The notes under the pieces: generated by a model
What the model was told of the DNA's origin: nothing
Databases searched by the model: none
Seen by the model: the letters and a program-made list of their open reading frames with translations, nothing else
Shown: positions 1 through 13,700 of the stretch, in pieces
Layout: each line of letters opens with the position of its first letter
Numbering within the stretch: position 1 is the stretch's first letter
Origin: Nageia nagi
Taxonomy: Eukaryota > Pinophyta
Assembly: GCA_050084985.1 (NCBI GenBank)
Contig: JBITNC010000001.1
Location: 126,852,001 to 126,916,000 of the forward strand
Length of the DNA: 64,000 nucleotides
Direction: 5' to 3'
Translations under genes and position numbers: made by a program

Positions 1-3000
1 TGAAAGATTCTTTTTAAATATCTTGAGATGAAGTGATAGAATACCAACAAATGCTGAGACCATGATTATGAATACATAACTGAAAAATTATAGCAGCATG
101 ATTATGATTACTCCTAACACTAATGATGTTAGAAATATATGAACTTAAGCTACTTTGTGAACAATGTAAGTAGACACTGAGATACTTATACTTAACATAG
201 GAATATGATCATGATCAATGAGCAATTTAGGAAAACATAATTTCCAATTGGAGAAAGGAAGTTTGTGTAAGGTATTCAAGTACAAGAATGAAACATTAAA
301 AAAACTCAATTTGATCTTAAAAAATCAAACTTTGATGGCCTATTCCACTGTATGGACTGAAAGTAACTACCAAGTAGTAGGGGATGCTTGGTAGAGTGCT
401 TTTGGTCATGCTAGGTGGTAGCTAAAAAGATGATCCAAGATCAACACTATTGAAACGCAAAAAGAAAACTTATCCTTCTTCAGTTTGAAGAACGTTGAAT
501 TATGACCATGATATGTCCGTATAGTAAATTATCTTAGTAAGGTACTTGAGTTTGGATTATCGGCAATTCAAACCATGTTTTAAAAATAAAATAGGCCGTC
601 TTTTAGAGAGGGATGTGACAAAACACTTTACCTTTAATAATTGTTGTAGCGTAAATCAACATGAAATGCTCGTATACTATAAGGTTGGCCATCTACAAGC
701 CTCACTTCAACTGAAACTCATTGCAAGGTTCTGTTGAACTGAACATCAAATCCTAAATGGCATATGAAGGATGCCTCTGAATGGTAGTGAATTGCATGAG
801 TGAAAGCATCTGCTGAATCTTGGAATCTTTGCAAAAAAGTGGCCAACAATGTTGCCCAACTGTGCACAAAATTAGTTTAGGCAAACATTACCAAAGAAAC
901 AATTTATCCTGTAGAGACTGAGCAAACACTTCGACAACTACATCCTCTTGGAAGGAATAGTGCATGGGACAAAGCACAGTAATGTTAAGTGTTTGTATGT
1001 ACTTTTATCATTGTTGCTGAATGTAGGAATTGCTTTCATGTCCCAATTGGAACATCAGCAGTTGTTGCAAGCAGACAAAGGTCCTATATTATCAAAAGTA
1101 GGTAAAGCAATGGCTTTGTGTTGTTGACCACCAAACATATTAGCTGTATTCACATGCCTAGGAAACTTAAGGGAAAAAAATGTCAAACCTTTGAGATGAA
1201 GACAAAGAACAACCAGAGAATCAATGAAGAGTTCCAAGTTGCAAATTCCTTGGAGATTAAGATTGAACCCTTCTTCTAGTCATCCTGGAAGGTGATAGTT
1301 CAACAAACAAGTGTGAAATAACCCTTCTATCACAAGCTTCTCTTGTGTAAAAACTTGTTCTCATTAACCAAAAGATCTTGAAATGGTTAAACACACAGTC
1401 GTCAATGATATAAATTTGCAGGTCCCTCCAAGCACTGATTGAAATATTGGTCTGAATTATTGGTCCAACTAGCACTTGATAATCAGTAAGAGTGCAGGAA
1501 AATATAGATTGTAAGATCCAAGATCCCAACAACTGTGCCAAAAAAGTTAATGCTAATTGCCTAAAAAAGTTTGATGCACCCTAACCAACAGTATAATTGA
1601 GAAATTCAAGTATTCAGCATCATAACCTCTAATGAAGATTCGCTCCTTAAACCTCACATTTTTGTGAAAGCACAAAAAAGAGAGGGTGACTACATGTCAA
1701 GAGTAAAAGAAATCACAAACCATAAGCTGTTTTCCTCAAAATTGTATAAAGTAGATTCCATAATTATATGCATCTGCCATTAAGCACAATAAGGTTATAA
1801 ACCAGAAAAATAAATGTTTGTTACAAACCTCCAAATCCTTCATCATATTCTACTTGTGGGCACATTGAAATATAAGCAAATTACTGTATGGGTTCGAATT
1901 TTCCAATAACATTGTGATACCCTGAAACCAAAGAACCTCATCTAGTGATGTCTAACACACAATTAATCAAGGCAGAATCATTAATTGAAAGGAGAATAGT
2001 CAAAGGGAACAGTGGTTGGGGTGACAATGCAACTCTCTACAGTTGATGCTCGGAACAGTTGGAAAGGGCACTGGAGAATGCTTGTCGCAGAAAAGAGCAA
2101 CAAGAGAATTGAAAGAAAAAGATTATTAGCTGTATAACACACTTCTTAAATGGGTACAAAAATGATCTAAAATTGAGCCCCTAAGAACCTAAAAGTCACA
2201 ATTTTCCACAAAACATAGTAGCGTGTGAAGATTGGAAGAATCCAAGTTACAGGACTATCATTTTGAAAACTAAAAATTCCTTCCTCAAATTCTAGTAACA
2301 AATAGACACTGGACCTATATAATTTGGACAAAATCTACCAATTACTTTCAACATCAGAATTGTCAGTAACCACTGCTGTGCTGCTCTTATCCTTCACAGA
2401 AGCAGAATCTGAAGATAGGAAAACCTACATATTAACCCTCTTTTCTATAGCAACAGCAGAAAAAGATGAAGACAAAAAAATCGAACCAAATCTTGAAAAA
2501 ACAGCATAAGTAAATCTTGCCTCACTGTTCCATCAAGAAAACAACTTGCAAAGAGATTTTTCCACTGCAGCTACTGTGCTAATGAATCAAATATGCCATC
2601 AAATGCAAAGCACCATCATGACCGAGACAGGATCAGAATTGACTTCAATGAACACTTATTTAATATTCACCAAGGAAAAAGACATCAAAATTATAGGAAG
2701 AACAACTAAAGGACCATCAAAAGCACAATGGTCTAAATCTACACTTAAAATAGAAGCTAAACAAGTCAGAACATGAACAAGTTTACCAGCAAGGAACTGC
2801 AACCCAAACAAAGAAGAAAACGCAGGAAGTTCTAGAGCTCTCCAAGCTATCTAAGCCGAAAAGAACACACGTCATAATGTCCCCAACATTACAAACTCCA
2901 TGTTCTACGATTAAATAGCACTAAAAATGTTTCAAAACGGACTTGCTCTTAGCATAACCAATACAGAATACTTTGCCCCTACCAGAAACAAGATAAAATT

Positions 3001-3602
3001 TTATCCGTAGCCAACAATCCCATGCAGCGGAGACTAAAATGAATTTCTCAATTTGTGTTGCCAAGAAATTTCAACATTTTTTTTACTGTAAAATGGTTGC
3101 AAAAGATCTATTATAATCTAGCTGCAATTTTTTACTACAAAATTCCATTGTAACAAGCACTTATATTAATAGATATACAGCAAATTAAATCAATTAGAAA
3201 TTTCTATTTAGTATCTATCTATAGAGAAACAGAGAGGGAAACCCTTGGCATCCCATCTCCAGCATGACAAGATCCGATTTTTTTTTGCCTGCTCTGACTT
3301 TTCTGGAAGAGATCCAATCTTTGTAGTAGATGGTGCAAACCAATCCATGGGGTTATCTGCAGCACAAAAATTCCAGAGATAGACCCCTCCATGGGACTCC
3401 ATCCTTAGCCAACCATTGTATAAAATGTATAACTAAACCAGGATGCCACAGCACGATGATTGACACTAGTAGCAACAACAACATATGCTACTCTTGAAAT
3501 CCATAAATGCCACCAATTTTATGTTTTGAAATTATTCAAATAACTTTTAAGGAATGAAATAAGTTGTTTTAACACTATATACCAACCTCCTGATGTCTCT
3601 TT

Positions 3603-3657
<55 letters not shown>

Positions 3658-4050
3658 TACTGGTTGATAAAACAAAGATTCAATGAAAGATGCATGTAAA
3701 GACATCCCATGCATTTTTAAATATAGTCCTCGCAGCAAGCTCCATCATCCACAGATAACAAAAGTGGCAGCTCACTTAAAGTGCTAAGCTCAGTGGTAAG
3801 CTCCATAACAAATCCCAAAACATCACAAAAAAAATTATGTTGCATCATCAACTGTCCTATAGTTCCTACATGTTAATATTACTCGTAGACATTGTATGAA
3901 ATGCAGTCGAATATAAGCCTCAAACACAAGATATAAGTTACAATAAACAGAGACCTTCATTTTACAAAATCATTCAAACAAATTTATTTGCCTTTCATTC
4001 AGATCCTCATCTATGATAGCATGTGTTTATTATTGGGATACAACCCATGA
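1..4050. other. Gene-free flank downstream of the RING gene
   Basis: I see no convincing coding region on either strand. The open frames here are short, unrelated to known domains and not flanked by good splice sites. The stretch is AT-rich and holds one long TA microsatellite near its right end. It may include the distal 3' flank of the RING gene or very old repeats that I cannot recognise. Confidence 0.5.
3606..3652. repeat. (TA)n microsatellite
   Basis: About 47 bases of uninterrupted AT/TA dinucleotide, roughly 470 bases beyond the proposed end of the RING transcript. Likely length-polymorphic. Confidence 0.95.
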
Positions 4051-4225
4051 AAGTTAACCAGAAACAAAGTTTACTTTATTGATCAAGAACCAAATTTTAC
4101 GTAATTCCAATTTTGTGAACTCATAGGTGTAATATATAACAGAAAAGAGCAGGGTAACCCACAATAAGAATAAATTTGGAGTCATCCGCAATGTTTCAGA
4201 CAATTGCCAACTATAACAGCTTCGC
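4050..4225 (-). other. Probable last (3'-UTR) exon and poly(A) signal of the RING gene
   Basis: On the minus strand a pyrimidine-rich acceptor (tgttttgcag) ends at 4226, and the following segment carries a canonical AATAAA at 4080-4075. This would be a terminal exon, spliced from a donor close to the RING stop codon. One possible donor (GGTATGG, around 4624-4630) lies inside the last CDS codons and would give a different short C-terminus. Other donors after the stop are weak. The exon is inferred from signals only; a transcript read would decide it. Confidence 0.4.
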
Positions 4226-4593
4226 CTGCAAAACACCAATTAGGCATTTCCCTTACAAATCAATATCGGTTATTTTGGCAGAGATGGTTAGATACTCAAT
4301 AGAGCATTATAAGATATAATGCTGACTCCTGAGAACCTGTATCGAATGCCTGGGTAGGCTTCAACTACAAGTCCTACAAGAACTTTTCACAGTTAATGTC
4401 AGTTATGATCAATAACAGGTAGTGCATCAAATAATATCCAAGACTCTTCATTTCCTGATTTTGATGTTGTGGTCCGTTCATTATTTTGAATTATCTAGCA
4501 ATAAACCCATAAATACAATTGAGATAAACGAGAAATCATGAAAGACCAAATCTAAGTCCTAAAAACTTCGTAACTTGAATTCATATCATCACC

Positions 4594-6155
4594 CTAGGAG
4601 AGACCTCCTTCAGGTGATACCATACCGGAGTCAGAAACTGTGGACTGGCTTATAGTTCGTTGCTTCTTCCGTTCCTCATAATCAGCATCATCGGTAGGTA
4701 GTTCATATCTACATATTGGGCATGAATTTCTATAATTTAACCAAGGAATAATGCAATGCCCATGGTAGAGATGCTGGCAGGGTAATTGTTTCCCTGTATC
4801 TCCCAAGAAATAATCTCCTTACAGATTGCACACATTGCATCAGCACTGTCTATGTTCTGTTGATCTATTGCAACTGAAGGTAGACCCTCAATAGCAGACT
4901 TTGCAGCAGGAGGTGCACCTCTGTGAGTGTTGTCATTTTCAGCAAAATTTTGAAGCAGAATTTCATAGCCAACATCATCTACGTAATCGCCTGGATTACC
5001 AAAATATGTATCCTCTTCAGGAAGACTTAATCTCAACTCAATACTATTGTTTTCAAGAGCTCGCATTATCTCATTCCAATCCAAGTCCAAGTTCCTCCCT
5101 GAAGTTTCAAGCACAGCAACTGGGGATTGTGAATTCCAGTCCCTTATTCGCAGTCTCAAAACATCTCTTCTTGTATTCGATCTCCTCTGTCCATCCAACC
5201 CACCCTCGTTAATTTCCTCATTGTTTTCCCCGGAATTAAAATCAGCCGCACCTTCACCAGGCTCTTCGTCTTGTCCTTCAGCAGTGTAACCCTCGGCCAC
5301 CTCTTCCCAAGTATCATTTCCCTCTTCATCATCTTCATCGCCATCTTCGTCTTCATCATCATACTCAAATGAATCCCACATGTCCAATTCAATATTGAAA
5401 ACATTTCCATCCCCCTCCTCATCATCGTCATCTTCCAAAGACTCACCAGCATCAACCACCATATTATTGGCATTTTCTGAAGCATCTGCTGATTGTGATT
5501 GAACCAAATTGGCCTGATTATCTGCAGATTCAGCTTGTGGGCGTCCCAAATTTGGTTGATTATCATCAGTGGCAGATTCTGGGTTTCTTGAAATTGGCTG
5601 ACTCTCGACAGATGCATCTTCTGGGTGCCCAGAGTTTGGATGATTATCAGCAACTGCATTTTGCCGGTGGCCTAGATTTTCCCTACCATCACCAAAGTCC
5701 CCATCTGGGTGCCCAAAATTAGTCTGTGTGTCCCCCAGGGACCTATCTTGAGGATTCACTTGACCCTCTGATTGGGTGTCTCCATCTCCCACGGTCCCAT
5801 CCCTAGCCCTAACTCTCTGAATCCTAGAATTCAACTGGACATTCTCAGCAATCAACCTCAAAGCCCGAAGAACATTCCTCTGGTATGCACTATTAAAAGC
5901 CCTATTTAACATTCGCATGGGCCTCCTACCCCTCCGATCACGTGGAACAACGCCCTCAGCGGAGACTAGGGCCTCCACAAATCCACAGTGGCATTCACTG
6001 CAGACCATCTGGGCTTCACCTTCTTGGTGCTCGAGATTAACCTCCTTATTGCATTGATAACACCAATATAAATTCGCTTCTTCATTGTTTTGGGCACGTA
6101 GGGTTGGGTTTTGGGCTTCCTGGGTCTCTGTGTTTTGTGTTTGTTGTTCAGCCAT
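4594..6155 (-). CDS. RING-H2 E3 ubiquitin ligase, CIP8-like, with a frameshift in the RING
   Basis: The predicted cytosolic/nuclear E3 ligase transfers ubiquitin from an E2 to substrates. The start is the ATG at 6155 (MAEQQT), preferred over an in-frame ATG six codons upstream because the intervening sequence is 5'-UTR-like. Seen in order: an N-terminal zinc ribbon (WCYQC at 31-35, second Cys pair 52/55); a Gln/Asn-rich linker with ~17-residue repeats; a very acidic stretch; the conserved GDYVD...GYE block and RGAPPAAKSA motif; then a RING-H2 starting at CAIC (residue 442). The second half of the RING (PCQHLYHGHC ... SCPIC) and the tail are in another frame. One extra base near 4804-4812 would join the frames, giving about 520 residues, normal for this class. 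Either the gene is a recent pseudogene or the assembly has a one-base error in a T-run. The Cys and His ligands of both halves are otherwise intact. Confidence 0.85.
5465..5730 (-). repeat. Intragenic ~51-bp repeat in the RING gene linker
   Basis: Four to five imperfect copies of a roughly 17-residue unit (N-L-G-H/R-P ... S-A-D-N-Q pattern) lie between the zinc ribbon and the acidic stretch. The repeat keeps the reading frame, so it expanded while the protein was under selection. Confidence 0.6.
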
Positions 6156-6182
6156 GGCAATCAATTTGCGCAAAAAGGGTTT

Positions 6183-6296
6183 CTAGGATCCAATTAACAA
6201 GTTTTATTTGTGGTATGTTGACCACCAATGTTTCTTCCTTTCTAACTAAGGATTTAGAACAATATATTCGAAGATTGTAAGCTCAGAATTGCTTAC
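6183..6296 (-). other. Probable 5'-UTR intron of the RING gene
   Basis: On the minus strand a consensus donor AG|GTAAGC begins at 6296 and an acceptor (ggatcctag) ends at 6183, 28 bases before the start codon. It would be a 114-base intron. The first exon would extend upstream to around 6.4 kb, where I see no clear TATA box. Inferred from splice signals only. Confidence 0.55.
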
Positions 6297-6429
6297 CTCT
6301 GAAGTCCTGGGAGAGCTGTAGGACCAAACTGTTGTTCTGAGCTCCCCTACAGCACCACAATAACGAAAGGCACACAAGATTTGACAGAGTGATTGAGAAA
6401 TAGTTATATGTGAGCTAGCTAATGATGGG

Positions 6430-8016
6430 ACTTGGTTTTTAAAAAAAAAAAAATTTAAAGCAAATGATCTTTTGTTTGCTTAGGTTTCAAGTGTAATGTT
6501 AGGTTGCTTTGGGAAGTTTATCCCACGATGAGGGGAACCCATCACCAATAAAAATGGGCCACTGCTTGTCTAAAGTCATCAGTTGTTTCTTCCTTTCAAG
6601 AAAGGATAAAGAATGTTTACTCCTCACAGAGGACAGAGGAGATTCCCCTCTATAGGAAAAAAAGTACAGTTAAATCATATAGTTATTATGATAATGCTAC
6701 GATAATATAAAATTTTTGATATACTATATCAATATATGTTTATAAAGGAAATGTGCGGATTGATGTTTTGCCAACGCTCCTATCAAATCCGATTGTAGTG
6801 TAAGAGATCGGAGATATTTGAGATTTATTGGACATGTCAATGTGTATATAAAGACATAAGACGATATGGAGAAGTGGAGTACAGAAATATGGAGTTTCGA
6901 TAAGAACTTGGAATTTTTATTAGTGATTTGAGATTTTTTTTTTCAATTTTATTCTTTTTTTTAGAAAATATGTTAAAAAATCTTTTTAAAAGGTTTTTAA
7001 TTTTTTAATAATGAAATTTGTTATATATTAAAAATGGTATGAAAGTTTTCATATATAAGGGAAGTCATCAAGGAGTTAGTGGTTTAAGTTTGTTTGATTG
7101 GTTGATCTATCTCCTGATATGATCTAGATATGCTAATAATGATTGAAATGCATTGGATATAATATTTAGGATTCATGATATAGCCTCAAGTCTTGATATG
7201 CAAGCATTTATGTTAAGATGAATCTATAACTTCTTCTTAAAATCTTTAGAAATGTTTTTCAATGACAAATATTGAAAGAAATTAGTAGTCTACAAAAGTA
7301 TACAATTAAAATGTAGAATTTATCAATGAACGAATCATGTGCATAGGGATTATGATATATGGCTTCAATGTTTTTACAAAACTAAGCCTTAAGAGAGAAA
7401 AATAAAGGAATAATGACACTTAACCTACTTCTAATTGCCAAGAGTGGTGTGTAAAAGGGTAATGGAGTGTATAGGGGTCGAGATTTGATGAATAAGATTG
7501 ACGTTGCAATGCAATAAGTATGGAAGAAATCTTTTAAGTCCCTAGAAATGATAATAAATTGTACAATTATAAAAGATGAACCTACATATGGTTAATATTT
7601 CCATATATGAATCTATAAATATGTTTATTCTACTTAACAAATTAAGAAAATGACTTGTTGTTCTAAAGAATGAAGGTGCATTTAAATTTGAAAGGGTTAA
7701 GGAGGCTCTAGTTCCCCTTGAATTTGTGAATCAAAATTGCACTTCTTCATGACACAATAATGAAGGGAGTCTTATTAGGGAAATTTCATCCCCATTGGAG
7801 AAATCTAGAGTCAAATCATTTTCAAATTAAGAAATCAAAGATTATGATTTGCTTCTCAACCTTGGATAAATGGATGATCAGATCTTAGAATATGGCTTGC
7901 AAGTGATTGAAACTATGGAAGAAGATTCAACTTCTAAGAGTCTTCATTAATGATCTTCTTTTCTATGTTATATGTTGAATTCGAAAATTTTACGTTTAGA
8001 TTCCCCCAATTTTTTA

Positions 8017-8053
<37 letters not shown>

Positions 8054-8054
8054 A

Positions 8055-8094
<40 letters not shown>

Positions 8095-8671
8095 CTTGAT
8101 AGTTTACTCTTTGAATATAGAGGAAACTCATGATAACTATAAATAAGTTTTTAAATATGATAAATTCATTATGAATATTTAAATCCCTTTTAATGTGATT
8201 ATTACTACTTTTCCCCATGAAAATAACAATTGGATCTTTCTAACCCTTAAATAATAAGTCAAATTGATATGCTTATTAAATATTATAAAAAATAAAATAA
8301 AATTTCAACCTTGAAATCAAATAACAAGGAAGAAAATTAAATAAAAAAATCTTTCGACTTTGATAATAGGGAGGTTATAGTAAATTTAGTAAAGGATGTA
8401 TTCGTTATAGCTAAAACCTTTGACGTAATAGTGATAATATCTAGTAATAAGATCTATCAACTATCAATTAAAAAGAGATTGGATAGACATTAAGTAGCAA
8501 CATCCTTAACTAAAGTTGATCATAACTTGACAAAAGAAGATAGCCAAAAATAAATTAATCACATAATAATAACTCAATAGATAGGTTTTAACCCTCCTCC
8601 TTAGAAATTAGGTGATTTTAATAGAATATCAAGAACCAAACTACCCTTAAGAAGAGGATGTTTCTAAAATG
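6430..8671. other. Gene-free region between the RING gene and element A
   Basis: AT-rich, with no coding potential I can support. It holds an A-run at about 6440-6453 and the GA microsatellite listed separately. The last 300 bases before the element A insertion contain a few short plausible codon runs but no recognisable domain. Confidence 0.5.
8017..8092. repeat. (GA)n microsatellite
   Basis: About 75 bases of GA repeat with a few one-base interruptions. The long Ser/Leu 'ORF' on the opposite strand is just a reading of this repeat. Confidence 0.95.
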
Positions 8672-8676
8672 GTAAC

Positions 8677-10560
8677 TGTTGATCAATATAATGTAACCTA
8701 AAGGTTTGGTCTAGTAAGTTCTCCATTGCCTAATAATAATAGGGTTCTTGAATGAGCAAAAAATGATGGGACAATGCACTTGTGGGGGTTTTCTGCTCAA
8801 TCTCTAAGTCGTAGGTCAGTTTCTATTTATGAAAAAGGTTAAAAGTAACTGGAAAGAAATAAAAAAGGTTAACAGTAACAAGAAAGAGATAAAAACCTAA
8901 ATTACTGAATGAGAAAAGCAAACTAAACTAATCAACTTGGGTATCACTGCACAGATAGTAATCCATAGCCAAGACTAAGAATAGAATTACCTTACTTTTG
9001 GGATCTCACAATTGCAATACACAGCCACAATTTTAGACAATACTTCATACACGACACTTACAAAGCATAATAACAGCCACAAAATGCAAAGAAAAAAATA
9101 TCATAACTTTGCATTATCATACATGAAAACACTTCTTATAATGGGCAACTTTGCTAAAATGTTTGACCTTTTGGAATTCTAACAGTCCACTAGTTACTTA
9201 CAAAATGAGTGGTTGTCCACCATAATAACTAGAACTACCCTATTGACTAAGAATAGAATAAACTTAAATATTTACAATTATGTATAGGAAAATGTAAAAC
9301 TATGATTGATTATGGATTATGGTCTTTATGTAATGTCTATTCAGACCTTCAATCATGTACCAATTCAGCTACAATCAATCATCCTTTATCTCTTGACTGT
9401 GGCACATCTGAATTATTATTGTATTTATGAGGTATGGTCTACCATCTACGTATGTACAATTAAGCTGATTTATCAATCGATGACATACCAACCCTCTGTG
9501 ATCATTAAATGCTCCTTCTTTAGTTCTGATGCTGACTACTATAAGGATGAAGGAAGATATAACCATTCAAACTTGAGAGTGAACTACTACTACCATGTGG
9601 AAATGAGTTGTAATCAACATGTTGGCAAATTCCTAGGGGTCACACACTCTTGATCAAGTGGACCTAGGTGTTCACCTCCTCTTACAATCTTTACTCATCC
9701 CTAATGGGTTTTGTTATGCTTTGGCAGGGGTTGTTGAATACTTGTGGAACTTATCACCCGCCTATTTTTCCTAAAAAGTGTGACATCATCATTCAAAACT
9801 AGCAAGGTTTATTGAATATAGAGTTGTGAACATCATCTACCTTGGAGAAATTTTTGGACTACCCATTAATTAAGTCATCTGGATCCTACTAATTCCCATT
9901 GAAATGTATGATGTCACCTCTAGATTTTCATTGGTCCTACTTCATTTGACTTATGTGACAATGCTTGTTATGTGACTTAACCAAAACTAACATCTATGTA
10001 CAATAATGCCTGAAAATAACACCCAAACTATATCAAATTGAAACCTAAGTAACTAGACTTGAGATAGAGCTTAGACATAACTTAAATGAACAAATTGACT
10101 ATATACAATAATTCCCAAAAATAACACTCGGATTAACCTAGACAAATCCCGTAAATGACTTAGATGATTTTACAAAATGGACACTCTTTAGCTTATGACT
10201 TATACACATATCTCGGACATGATTCATTCAACTATGTACAAACAACACTTGCCTTATAGAAAAATGACATTTTTAAATAATATTTTACTGACTAAGACTC
10301 AATAATACAAATATGACCCAAAAATTACTTAAAACAAAACTACATCCTAACTAAGAGCACATATAATACAAGACTCTTAATAAAAAGATTAAGTAATACA
10401 ATGTAAACTTAGGACTAAATTTTGTTTAAGTATTTACAAGTGAAAGAAAAGGGAATAAGAAGCAGGAATCACATAAAGGGTGTTATTAGGAAAAATGAAT
10501 GAATAAATAATGAATGTAAAGAATATCACCCTTTCAGAATGTAATTCTATAAGAATAATA
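8677..10560 (-). repeat. 3' LTR of element A
   Basis: Matches 33413-35317 along its whole length, with many point differences and small indels. It also matches, more distantly, the element B LTRs. The outer edge is set by the alignment and by the GTAAC target duplication just before it. The outer terminus here reads TG on the plus strand, whereas the other three family LTRs read TA. The inner end is ...AATAATA where the 5' copy has AATAACA. It contains one copy of the ~100-bp unit that is tandemly amplified in the B 5' LTR (around 9.78-9.93 kb). Confidence 0.9.
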
Positions 10561-10714
10561 ATCTTCTAGCAACTCTTTGGAATCTTCAACCTATTGGAGA
10601 ATAGAACCCTTATTGACCACTCCCATTTGCTTACCTAGTTGTATCTTTTTGTGAAGCTTGTTGCTAAGGAATCAACTCTATAGGAAATAAGGATTGAATC
10701 TTCTTATATAGATC

Positions 10715-13700
10715 CTAGAGATGTTTATTATCTACTTGTGACAGGATGGGGCATGCTTGAAACTTTGTAGTATTTGCTCTAAATCCTATCAGGACATTCT
10801 CCATTCTACCAACATTCAAAAATCTTGCAACTTCTTCTTGAGCTTGCTCATTTATTTCTTATAGATCTAAGAGTTGGTTCTTAGATAAGTTTAATTATTT
10901 TATCTTATTCTAAGAATGATTTAGTATTTTCCACCCATCGATTGGCACTACTCTATACATCTGATTCCTTCCATAATTTGGGGGCCTTTAATTGAATTAA
11001 ATAATTAAAATAAATATTTACAAAGCTTATCTCTACCTTTATTTGACCTTTCTCCAGGTCTAGGGTTAATGCCAAATTATTTAAATCACAAACATATTTT
11101 ATCCTTCTCAAAATTATTTGTCTTTGCCTTGGAGTTACAATGGCCAGATTCTTCTCCATTATCACCCTGAGCCAGCTTTGCATTTCTTTAATTTTTACTC
11201 TCCAAGCTTTTAGGGTTAGCTTTTGGATTCCATTCTAAGCATCATATAGAAGTACAACCTATTCTGATTGATTTTTCAAATAATATAACTTGGATAAGCT
11301 AACCATTCTTCCTTCAATTTGCTCCACCAAATTTTTCTTGTATTCTTTAATTATCTGCAGTAGCTTTACTTTGTCATCATTCAAAACTTTATTACTTGCC
11401 ATAGTATTTCTGAGCTCTTCTTCTATTTTCTAATCTTTCTTTCACTTTACTACATTTGATTGAGCCTTTAGCTCTTTAATTTATGTTTTTAATTTTTTTT
11501 AGCTCTACCTTAGTTTCCTGGAGGCTCTTATCATGCTCAACTTTTTATTTGGCCATCTTTTCAATCAATTCTTTATTTTGATTTTGTAACTTGATCATCA
11601 TTTTTTCATTCTATTATTAGTCTCCTTTGAGTTGGTTAACCTTCTGTTTCAATTTTATTCTCCATAGATTAGAGATTTTTTGTAGCTATTAGGGAAGTGT
11701 TTACCAAAAACTTGGATTGATCCACTATCGGGGCAGTTTACATTTTTATATTTACAATGGAGGTAGGGGTTTTATCTAACTACTCATCTTTGAAGGGCAT
11801 CTGTGTAATTTTAATATCCCTCATGTTTGTAACTCTACTCAATAATCTACCTTGTTACTCTAAGAATGTAGGGGGTTTATTAATGAATGTTTCCTAATCA
11901 ATGGGCTTTACTACTTGAGTAGAAAAAATACTTTATTTTCCTTCTCCATGGTGATGGAGTAAGGAATTAAAGAATGTTGAGATGTACCTACCTTAGAAGT
12001 TGATATAGGGTTCTCCAAGGTAGGTATCTCCTTTTTTATCTCCATAACAGGTTCCTTTTGTTGTGCTTATTCTTCTTCTTCTTCTATAGCAACCTCTTCT
12101 TCTTCTTATGCCTAATCTATTGGGTTGAAGTCTTTCTTCTTGTTAGGATCATCACCATCTTCACCCGCTTCTCTTCCTAATGTTGTTGGTGCACTTGCTC
12201 CAAGCATATTACCTACCCATTATTGCACTACCTCCCTTAGGTCTTCTTGAGCATTCTAATATACAACCATACCTATGCTCTAGGGTTTTTGGGTCTCAGC
12301 ATCTAAGAGTTCCATATCTCCCATGCATGGCTTTAGCTCTTGTTCGTACACCCATGGAGATGGAACCTAGACTTGCTTAGGCATAATTGGTTTCATCAAG
12401 GGTTGCTTTTTCTCAATGGTTTGCTACCCATAAGCTAGTTATTTGATTATTAACTCAAGTCTTCTTTGTTTATTAGGGGAAGATTCTACAAAAGTAGCAA
12501 TCATTTTCATCGAATTCCCCTTTCTCTTCCTTGGTCCTACTTTTGAGCTTGACCCTTCTTCAAGTTTTCTTCTCATAGGGTCCTTGAGCTCTTTTTTTTG
12601 CTGCACTAATGGTTGATCTTTGTGTGGGCCTTTCCTTGAAAATTGGATGGCAAGGGTTTCCCTTTCTCTAGTAGTGGGTATTTCATATACTAGGCATGCT
12701 AGTAATGATCATGCTTAAACTTACCAAAAGGATTATTTTCAACATGTGTCACCTTGGTGGTATATTCAAATTTGTATTTTGTAAAATATTCAATTTTATT
12801 AGGGCTCCATCCAAATTCATCCTACAATTGGGAAATAACCTTTGGGGCCAAGGCAAATTCTTACCTTCTTATTTCCCATAATCTATATTTCTTTATTTCT
12901 TCCAAGGTCATCCATGCCTTATCCAAAATACTGAATTCCCACTCTAGGGAGGCTTCAACTTCTTTCTCTATCTGATTTGCAAAATACTTAATATGAGGTC
13001 AGGATTCATAATTGAATGTCGAGTATTTTTTATTTTCTTTTATAATTTTTGTGCATTCCCCTTTAGGGTCATACATCCATGGGTCCTCTACCTTTTCTAA
13101 CTTAAAATTATGAACTATAGAATTTGAAAATTCTTCTTTACAATCTACTTATATCAATGTAAAATGATCTACTATAGTTGACATTTTGATTACGAGCTTA
13201 AAATTACCTTCTACCTCATATCTGGCCTTTATGGTACTTATTTATCTACCCATCTATAAAGAATATAATTTCAAGGTAACAAAATTGGGTAGTAAAAAGG
13301 GATTTTTTAAATACCCATACCATATTATGTCTTTCTTATCCTTTAGGAAATACCAATCTTCAATTTTGTTGTCACCTTACAACTCTTCTTGGATAGTTTG
13401 GTGCAGCCTATGTACATTTCTCCCTATGAGAATCTTTATGATTAGGGAAGAAAACCTCTCCATGAACTCATAATAAGATCTATAAACTTTGATGAGTATC
13501 AACACCCTTGTGTCAATTGATGCAGGAGCTATGGAAGCATTGGCTGGCACTACAAACAGTCCCCCATCAACCAAAAATTATAGATTTTAGTGGACAATCA
13601 ACCACCATAGATAGGAGTAATGTATAAAATCTCCCTTATCAATATTAAATAGATTATTTCTAATCTCATTCGATAAGAAGGTAGTAAATTCATAACAGAA

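Noticed and set aside
546-2776. Several 60-95 codon ORFs in the first 3 kb
   Set aside because: Composition and length are as expected by chance in this DNA, with no domain, splice signal or promoter.
4594-4812. An intron explaining the RING frame change
   Set aside because: The two frames meet within a few bases with no GT-AG pair between them, and the RING spacing is normal once a single base is restored.
7934-8218. A minus-strand ORF with long Ser-Leu runs
   Set aside because: It is a reading of the (GA)n microsatellite.
9306-9653. A plus-strand 115-codon ORF
   Set aside because: It lies wholly inside the element A 3' LTR, is antisense to the element, and is broken at the same place in the partner LTR (34093-34338).
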